From Schistosoma mansoni (taxonomy: Eukaryota > Platyhelminthes > Trematoda > Strigeidida > Schistosomatidae): a stretch of DNA of 64,000 nt. This document shows, one piece after another, positions 56,468-64,000 of this stretch. A program made the translations under genes and the position numbers. The stretch is taken from positions 11,082,512 through 11,146,511 of the forward strand of contig NC_031497.1 in assembly GCF_000237925.1 (NCBI RefSeq). Direction: 5' to 3'. The notes beneath the pieces were generated by a model. The model was not told the origin of the DNA. It ran no database searches and saw nothing but the letters and a program-made list of their open reading frames with translations. Every line of letters begins with the position of its first letter. Positions within the stretch are counted from its first letter, which is position 1.

Positions 56468-56843
56468 TGTGTTTTATTAATTATAAAATACTTTAAATAC
56501 TTTTGTTCTTCAAACTAGTAATATTCAATGTATCAGTGATATTTCAGAACTTGATTATTCATATATATTTCTTAACTTGACTTCTCCTTTCATAGTAACA
56601 AAAATTAAGTAATATTATCAAAAGATAATAAAAGTTACCTTAAATTTGCAATTCTGATCCTGATTTATTGATCAATGTTTATGATTCAATGTTAGCTAAT
56701 TCTTTTATTCATTGAATTGAATTAAATAGAAGTGAAATAAATAAAAGATTTTTCAATTATCAGAAGGGGTTTTGTGGAGATTTAGTATTTTCATAGTTGA
56801 AAGCATGAGTCAATTGAAGTTAGACCACCATCGAAAACCTGTA

Positions 56844-56893
56844 AGCACTGGACGGCCGTTTCGTCCTATTATGGGACTCCTCAGCAGTGTGCA
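56844..56893 (-). ncRNA. Hammerhead ribozyme, SINE-B type, core intact
   Basis: Minus strand: stem I CACUG/CAGUG, CUGAGGA core, stem II GUCC/GGAC with loop CAUAAUA, GAAA, palindromic stem III ACGGCCGU, cleavage triplet GUC. The architecture is the same as the Sm-alpha hammerhead but all stem sequences differ. Confidence 0.83.
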
Positions 56894-57129
56894 TCCACGA
56901 TCCCGCACTCGCGAGATTCGAACCCAAGATCTACCAGTCTCGGGCTAGAGCCCTTAGCCGATAGACCACTAAGCCGGCATCCAACGGTGTCAATGTCTAA
57001 CTTCAACTGATCCACGAAGTTGAGCAACCGTTCACCAATTGTTTTCAGTGAGTTCCTATCTCACAACAAACATGGTTTGAACTCCAGTAGTCACTGCTTC
57101 GAATCTCGTGAGTACGGGATCGTATATGA

Positions 57130-57175
57130 GCACTGCTGAGGAGTCCCATGATAGGACGAAACGGCCGTCCAGTGC
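57130..57175 (+). ncRNA. Hammerhead ribozyme, SINE-B type, core intact
   Basis: GCACUG/CAGUGC stem I, CUGAGGA (57136-57142), GUCC/GGAC, loop CAUGAUA, GAAA (57158-57161), stem III ACGGCCGU, triplet GUC ending at 57169. No deviation in core or stems. Confidence 0.85.
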
Positions 57176-57469
57176 TTCCAGGTTTTCCATGGTGGTCTAG
57201 CTTCAATTGACTCACGCTTTCAACTATGATAAGATTTTTTGTTGTAAATAGTCTTTGTATTAAATTATCATGAAAATAGGCTCATATATATAATCCATAG
57301 GTGAATACGAAATATGAAATGGAAGTTTAATGGTTCAGTAGATATTTTTATTTTCTTCATAACAATCAACTATCCGATTTAACTTATGGTTCTGATCAAT
57401 CATTCAATTTTTATAATGAAATATATAGCAAGAACTAATTAAAAATTCAAACAAAATTATTCCTTGTTT

Positions 57470-57761
57470 CTATTGTAGTGAACAGAACACGACTGAAGGC
57501 AATTGAATGTATTTAAACACAAATTACAGACTATCTCACTAAATTCTGATAACCATACAATGAACAGTTAATTTGCAAAATAACCATCCATTGTTTCTAT
57601 CTTCACTGTTTCTTCTGTAAATATCAATCCATCTCCTCTAATTTCCTACCAATTGCGGTTCATTTCATTTCTTTCTTTATCGGTCTTCTGTTAAAATACA
57701 TTTTATGTCTAACCATTACCATAGACTACTAGATGGATATAAGTAGACCACACCACACTAT
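57470..57761. mobile_element. Solo-LTR-like insertion, family L1, copy 2
   Basis: 284-bp unit 57474-57757, TGTAGTGAACAGAACACG...ACCACACCACA, flanked by CTAT on both sides (57470-57473, 57758-57761). Confidence 0.8.
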
Positions 57762-58021
57762 GTGTATTTTGTTTGTGTTTTTTTTTTAAATTTAATAATT
57801 CTATTCATAAAAATCATTGCTGAATTATTTCATCCAATTTAAAAATGTGATCTTTTTCTAATCAGAATGGATCCATTTCTGAAGTGAATGCCATGTATGT
57901 ACAAACCTTTAAGTATATTATTAAAATCTTATTTATTTATATAATAAATATGTTAGACGAAGAAATTGAAGAAAAAGAAACTAGATAATAAAGTTACGGA
58001 AAGTTACAAAAAAAGTCGACG

Positions 58022-58310
58022 GTATTGTAGTGAACAAGAACATGAATGACGACAATCGAATGTATTAAAGCACAAAATTACAGAATATCACAGTAAAATA
58101 TGAGAACCATATAGTAAATAGTTCATTTGCATACTATTAATCAATTGTCTCAATCTTGACTTTCCTTCTGCAAATATCAATCCATGCATTTTTATACCAA
58201 TTGAGTTTCGTTCCCGTTCTTTCATTATTGATCTTCTACTGAAATACATTCAATTCCTGATCATCGTTATATACTACTTATGTGGATATAAGTAATTCAC
58301 ACCATAGTAT
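58022..58310. mobile_element. Solo-LTR-like insertion, family L1, copy 3
   Basis: 281-bp unit 58026-58306, TGTAGTGAACAAGAACATG...TTCACACCATA (last CA mutated to TA), flanked by GTAT on both sides (58022-58025, 58307-58310). Confidence 0.78.
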
Positions 58311-58837
58311 AATTCAGATAAATTTATCTTTTTCAAATATATCTAATATAAAAATAATAAAACATTGAAACACTGGAAAGGTAATGAATGTCAGTAAATG
58401 GAAGTAATCTTTTTTTGATAAGATCAAATCATTCTGGAAAAAATCAATAAATGAGGTCATTAATTAGGTCATAAAAATCATGATAATTAAAGTAAGTGAT
58501 AAGTTTTTTTTCGTTTTTTTTTGTCAAATATATATATGTATGAGATTTTATCAAATAGTTGTGAAATCTAATCTGTATCATTGAATGTAAGATAAATAAT
58601 ATTTAAATAGAATACAGAAAAAAAATATCGATGGATAGTTTATTTGTAATTTAATAATTTATAGAAATATTACTAAAAGTTTTTCAGTAGTTTTCAGTAA
58701 GATACTCTGATTTCAAGGGAATCTTGTTGTTTCTAGAATGAAGTGTATTGCATATTGTTATATGTTCAAAGATAAAAATCTATGATTTTAATTTAAATCT
58801 TAAAATTATTGCTAGCAAAATTTTATATCTTTTTCAC

Positions 58838-58940
58838 AGTTGAAAGCGTGAGTCGATTGAAGCTGGACCACCAAGTAATACCTGGAAGCACTGGACGGCA
58901 CTGCTGAGGAGTCCCACAGTAGGACGAAACAGCCTGACAA
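58838..58940 (+). mobile_element. SINE-B collapsed inverted pair
   Basis: The minus arm 58838 to about 58898 (AAGCGTGAGTCGATTGAAGC...GCACTGGACGG) is joined directly to a plus fragment from CACTGCTGAGGAGTCCC to GACGAAACAGCC, where similarity stops. The join falls a few bases from the predicted ribozyme cleavage site. Confidence 0.75.
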
Positions 58941-59316
58941 GAACGTCATTATATTTGCACACCAAAATCCGACACAATCCAACAACAAGGAACAGTCAAT
59001 CAATAATAGTCAGGATAGGGGAATATATAACACCTGTCACACTATCTACATGTCAGACTCACCAAAGCAACCAGTCATTATCATTCTCGCCCACACATCA
59101 CAGATGATATTTAAAAGTAATCATTATGAGATTTCTAAGAAAACTGATTAGATTCAATGAGTAAGTAAACTATGTTAGATCGGATCCATTTCAGATTAAC
59201 ACAAAATATACTGTTAGAATCGTTTAATTTCTAATGCTTCTTTGATTGGTATTATTTCATAATAATTTTATTGAATTTCATAGATTACTTATTTAAACAA
59301 TATAATTTTAACAGTA

Positions 59317-59627
59317 AATCTGTCGTGAACAAGAACACGAATGGGGACACTAGAATGTATTTAAGCACAAATTACAGACTATTTCACTAAATTCAGATAA
59401 CCATACAGTAGACAGTTAATTTACAAAATAACAATCAATTGTCTCAATTTTAACTGTTCCTTCTGCAAATATCAGTTTGTCTTCTCTGATTTCATTGTTC
59501 ATGCATTTTCGTCTCGATTGCGCTTCATTTCTGTTCGTTCCTTATCGATCTTCTGCCAAAATACATTCTATGTCTGACTATCACCATATACTACTTATGT
59601 GGGTATAAGTAGACCACACCACAAATC
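59317..59627. mobile_element. Solo-LTR-like insertion, family L1, copy 4
   Basis: 303-bp unit 59321-59623, TGTCGTGAACAAGAACACG...ACCACACCACA, flanked by AATC on both sides (59317-59320, 59624-59627). Confidence 0.82.
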
Positions 59628-60589
59628 TATTAAAAAAAGAAAATTTATTCAAAACTTATGTTTTAAATAAAACTTATCATTCAATAAAATTTGTCTCATT
59701 CTATCTCATTACTGATTGTTTATCCAATGTCATCAAAACCTTTTTTGCGAACTAGTCAATGTTTATTTATTAGAATGTTCTGCTTCATCAATTTCAAATG
59801 AATAAATATTAGTTGTCAGGAGAGATTATGCATAAATAGGTTTCTCTGTAAAACCATTAAAAGCAGCTTGAATTACCAGAAGTAAGTAAGTTTATGTGGT
59901 ATGATATTTTATTAGTATATTGTAATCACATCTCAGTTTCTCTTTGGTCACCATGCTTTTATAACCTCTGGAATTATTTAAACATTATTTATAAGTTGTA
60001 AAGAATTATGAACATGTAATAGATAAATTAATAAATATATATATGCAGGAAACATTTGTAGAACTTATCCCAACTTATGGGGACCATCAGGTTGACACAA
60101 AAGTGATGTAATATTTAGTCGGAAAAGCCATAATATACGTTATTTTGCAAGAACTAAATTATAAGTTGTTTTGATAGAAAGTTTATTACGAAGATTAAAA
60201 TAATGTGCAGTAGCAGTTGAGAACCAATATTTTCCTAATGAGTAGACCGTGGCGTTGATTTTAAGGATGAATAATGAGATGAAAGACAGTTATAATTCCG
60301 TGACAAAATATTTATAACCATCTATGACTAATGGGAAGAAAGCAAAAACCAAGAGCACGGGATAATGGAAGCAAAAACTACTGCAATCAAACTTGCATCA
60401 TATTTGTGCATTTTTTCTAATCAACTGATTTAAAGAGATTCCATTTAAACGAATCAACTTTTATATATGCATTCTTACAATAGTAGCGTGAATGACAAGA
60501 TGAGAATAAGGTTTGAGTATAATGTGTAAAGCTGGGAATACATCCATTACAGACGCAGAGACTTGAAGCACCCACTATTGTCTTTAGTT
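59628..60589. other. AT-rich DNA, nothing assigned
   Basis: A short GTAAGTAAGT at 59882 resembles an RTE tail but no coding sequence precedes it. Confidence 0.3.
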
Positions 60590-60835
60590 ACTCACTGAGG
60601 ACAGTGGTGGACGGTCGTTCAATATCGTAGATTTGTTGAAGCTCGACATCAACACCATTGGGCGCCGGTTCAGTAATCTAGAGGTTAAGCGTTCGCGCGC
60701 GAGATCACAGGTCCTGGGTTCGAATCCCACATGCAGAGTCATGGATGCTCAATGCTGAGGAGTCCCATACTCAGACGAAAAGACCATGCAGTGCGTATAG
60801 GTTTTCAATGGTGGTCTAAGATTGATCCATTCGTC
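60590..60835 (+). mobile_element. SINE-B, single plus copy, ribozyme decayed
   Basis: Starts in ACAGTGGTGGACGGTCGTTC; A-box-like CGGTTCAGTAATCTAGAGG; box B GGGTTCGAATCCCAC at 60717-60731 (well preserved); ribozyme region 60750-60800 has CUGAGGA and GAAA but disrupted stems II and III. The 3' tail is missing. Confidence 0.8.
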
Positions 60836-61083
60836 GTAGCAATCTAAACAGTAGAAAATAGTTGTAATTCAGAGTGACAATTTCGAGGATGTTTTATTTC
60901 TCTCAGAGGTGAAAACAATCATCAGTAAGGATAAAAAGCGTAAATTGACATTGTACAGACATCTTGTGTTTTGTAGTATCCTACTTCGCTTCTAGTAGAC
61001 AATCATCCAGATAGAAATAGCGAAAAAAACTAAGAGTGAGAAAGAAGCGTGTTATCGACCAACCAAATAAAGCAATCTCTAAA

Positions 61084-61084
<1 letters not shown>

Positions 61085-61150
<66 letters not shown>
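61085..61150. repeat. (TA)n microsatellite
   Basis: About 66 bases of alternating AT. Confidence 0.97.
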
Positions 61151-61152
<2 letters not shown>

Positions 61153-61166
61153 CAAAGAGAATGTCA

Positions 61167-61258
61167 TTTATTTTCAGAGCGCTTGAGCCTAACACTTGGC
61201 CAGTATCTGCTTTATTTTCAGAGCGCTTGAGCCTAACACTTGGCCAGTATCTGCTTTA
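61167..61258. repeat. Perfect 44-bp tandem duplication
   Basis: The unit TTTATTTTCAGAGCGC...CAGTATCTGC occupies 61167-61210 and is repeated without change at 61211-61254; four further bases of a third unit follow. Confidence 0.95.
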
Positions 61259-64000
61259 CCCGTTGTTTGGCTTCTTGGATTCAAATGTAGAATCTGAATT
61301 TGGAAATGATTAAGGGTACAGCTTACAGATATCATTATTACAAATGCTACATAAAGTAACAGTACAATGTTTTAGGAGAGGTTAGACAAACACGTTATGC
61401 AGTAAAACACAAGAATTATTGTCATCGTAATTTCGTATGACACAACCTAGAAATGGTCAAGATTTTGAACAGTGTTCGTACTTTTTTTGAAAGGGTAGAT
61501 CGTGGGAATACATACGTCTTAAATCTACCACTGTATGAAACCTATATTACGTCGTATTATTTTTCGGTAAAGTTGAAATTGAGAAAAGAATGATCAAAGT
61601 AAATCAGTTTGTACTTAGCAGTGCTGAGTTCCAAATCCCATTTTGAGCACCCTATGGGGACTTTAAAGAGCTCCAAGTTGATAGTTTTATACATCCTTTA
61701 GCCTATGAGGAGAAAATGTACGAAATACTTTAAGATCGTCTGAACACAAAATGTTTATTCATACTGAATCAATTGAAGATACTATTTATGTAAACTATAA
61801 AAAGTAAAGGACTTAGGGCACTACTTTATATTACAACATGTGTGATTTAATGAGCAACCGACAAAAGGTATTTTTTAACTATTCGGTGCCGATAACTGAG
61901 GGAAGAAACAAGTCCAGCAAACCGAGAGTCTCTGATCCCGTTAGGTGTCAGTGTGACTGTAAGAATCGGGTAGTAAACAAACTAGAAGTCTTTAAAATGC
62001 CAAAGTACAATACTAAAATTAGATACTCTAAACTACATTCAGTAAAGACTGGGCTCGAGAATTCAAAAAGATAAGTCATGCAAGATTTAGTTTTAAGGAA
62101 ACCAAGTTACGAATTAATGATGCCTCCTTTAAAATAAATAATTGAAAATTTCATCAGATACAATAGACGTAACTTGAGTAATAATTATAGGCCTATGTTT
62201 ATGTAAGCCTATCATATCTCAAGATTTTAAACGTGATTTTTTGTATGTAGTTTTACGACCTTTAACATAGATGTTTATTCTAGATCAGGTGTAAACGATT
62301 TTAGGAGCAGTAATGGGAAATCAGCTCCATCATTTTTTGAATTAAATTGATGCGATTCTGACTGCCTCATGACGTCTTTTGGGATACTGTAGCTTTACTA
62401 ACTCAGTGATAAGTGACGTAAATTGATTGTGCGCAGTGTATGTGTGACTTCTGATTCAATGTTATCTAAAAGTTTAACAGTAATCACAAAAATATCACTG
62501 AAAAGGTTAGCAACAGGTTAAGTATCACGTATATTAAAATGGGCCTACATGTAAGATGTACGGAATTTTAGATTATCTTACGCGTTTCTTTGATTGAAAA
62601 TTCAGTTTTGTGCTGTGGAACGACAGATAAGTGCTGATATCTCTTCATTAATGACTTTCAACGTATAGATTTCTTTGATTTGGCAAAAAATTTCAATTAT
62701 TTGTCCAACTGTAAAGAAATCATTTGACTGATAATGAAATATCTCCAAGCGAAACATTTTATCACAATATTTAACTGATATGAATAGAGCTCTATATTCG
62801 ACAGTTCCGTATGCTTTCACAGGTTTAATGGAATCATGAATAACTGATTTTATAAAACGTACATTGTTACGACAAAATACTGGTACTGCTACTTTGTTAT
62901 AACTGAGAACCCAACTATGTTACCTGCTTCTGAATAACGGAACAAGAATTTATATTGCTTGAGGCAAAGAAGAAAATAAGACTGGAGTTAAATTTTTGTC
63001 AATACACCAACCACAAATTCACAACTGATCAAAAAGATATAGAAAATTACAGTGTGATGTGTCATTTTGAATCTCCGGTCGGCAGACACATTTGAATTTG
63101 TAGAACCAGCAGGTGTTTTTCGGTGTTAAAACATATTCTGATTCATGTATTCAGTTCTTAGCTTCGACTTTTGATTATGAAAGCTGGATATACTACTTAA
63201 GCTGTTGAAATTGAGGTAGAATGTGTAGGATTTAAAATGAAAACCTAAAGTTTGAAATCAATACACACAGCTTATATTATATTTTTCGATTATTCTGACA
63301 GCTAGTGTAGCGATAAAATGTACGATATTTTTAACTACTTTTTAATTCGACAACCAAGTGTCGAATAAAGTCTGTCGTATCAAATTAGTATTATATAAGT
63401 ATGAATATATCGTTCATAGCCGCTGTATTCGAATTCAGTAGACCAACGTTTTGTTCAGTGTTTTCTAATGACTGTCTTGATAAATATTAGCAGTCTATTA
63501 CAAGTAATCCTGTTGGCCATTTTCATTTCAATTTCTCCAGTCAAATCAGAAATATAGATGATATAAGTGATAGAGACCTTAGAAAATATTACGCTGGGAA
63601 TAGTGGTTGAATATTAATTCAAAAGTTTAGGAACTGGACCACGAAGTCTATTCTCTGAATAAGTGGCTTAAACTTATTCACGGAACGTCAGAAAATCTAT
63701 TTTATCTACTCATTGGGATATTATTGATTTGTAAAAATCTCTATACTCCATTTATTCGAAATTATCAAATCGAACCTTTGGTAGTGATACCTGTATTCTA
63801 CAACATGTTAATAATAATCTACGCCTAACCATAATGTGATTTTACATGAAGACATTATTTTCAAGTTATTTCGCTTTGTACTGAACATAGTTCAAATTTT
63901 CAACATAGTAATTAACAAGAATCTTTTACAATGAAGACATCTTGTTATTATTAATTGTTCATTAGAATCATTACTTCATTTATGAATATAAATTCACTAT
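61259..64000. other. AT-rich DNA with family C repeat at 63600-63830
   Basis: Within it 61838-62074 is an open frame starting MCDLMSNRQKVFFNYSVP, which loosely recalls the SNRRQKV.VN block of CR1 reverse transcriptases but has no other motif. 63600-63830 is a family C copy with a decayed hammerhead (63649-63697: CUGAAUA, GGAA). Nothing else is recognised to the right edge. Confidence 0.4.

Larger units (their letters stand above)
56759..57232 (-). mobile_element. SINE-B inverted pair with two intact hammerheads
   Basis: The minus arm (56759 to about 57074) starts with 3' tail CAGAAGGGGTTTTGTGGAG and holds box B (complement of GATTCGAACCC), the A-box region and 5' end sequences (GAAGTTGAGCAACCGTTCACC). 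The plus arm (about 57075-57232) carries TTCGAATCTCG, the hammerhead and GACTCACGCTTTCAACTATG. Both ribozymes keep all core bases. Confidence 0.87.

Noticed and set aside
61036-61230. Open frame with long Ile-Tyr repeat
   Set aside because: Translation of the (TA)n microsatellite and the tandem duplication.
1-64000. CRISPR arrays, bacterial operons, rRNA genes or viral genes
   Set aside because: None present; short direct repeats are microsatellites or transposon tails, and the window is eukaryotic throughout.

Overview
This is a schistosome (blood fluke) genomic window: AT-rich, intron-bearing and dominated by retroelements. The assignment rests on three things. First, there are many copies of the Sm-alpha type tRNA-related SINE that carries a hammerhead ribozyme, a known Schistosoma hallmark. 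Second, two host genes have the 32-44 nt micro-introns typical of schistosome genes. Third, there are CR1-, RTE- and Penelope-type retroelements like those described from Schistosoma. I cannot name the species.

Only two host genes are well supported. SLX1 (structure-specific endonuclease subunit, minus strand, 1055-1710) runs off the left side with its C-terminal exons not seen. A 139-residue protein in three exons (plus strand, 12319-12803) has a destruction-box-like motif and an acidic tail, and may be a divergent securin. Two more open stretches (17239-17520 minus, 20589-20915 plus) could be terminal exons of unrecognised genes.

Layout: 0-0.4 kb retroelement 5' fragment; 1-1.7 kb SLX1; 2.6-7.2 kb two CR1-clade LINE copies in opposite orientation; 8.5-9.85 kb decayed 3' end of an LTR retrotransposon; 10.4-10.8 kb internally deleted RTE; 12.3-12.8 kb small gene; 17.7-19.7 kb RTE-clade LINE split by a hammerhead SINE; 19.7-20.0 kb terminal-inverted-repeat element; 21-28 kb SINE pairs and AT microsatellites; 28.4-30.4 kb Penelope-like (PLE) remnants and a 200-N gap; 30.9-33.2 kb a PLE with an unbroken reverse transcriptase/GIY-YIG reading frame, with hammerhead sequence directly upstream; 33-51 kb many hammerhead SINEs, an RTE fragment and an LTR with a candidate primer-binding site; 52-64 kb further SINEs, five solo-LTR-like insertions and low-complexity DNA.

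The unifying theme is self-cleaving RNA linked to retrotransposition. Three repeat families in this one window contain a hammerhead core: Sm-alpha type, a second tRNA-related SINE ('SINE-B'), and a shorter third family ('family C') whose stem II shows a compensatory base change. Many copies are head-to-head inverted pairs, and one 75-bp insertion with a 12-bp target duplication has its internal junction at the predicted ribozyme cleavage site. I infer that ribozyme-processed RNA was reverse transcribed with twin priming, possibly by PLE machinery.
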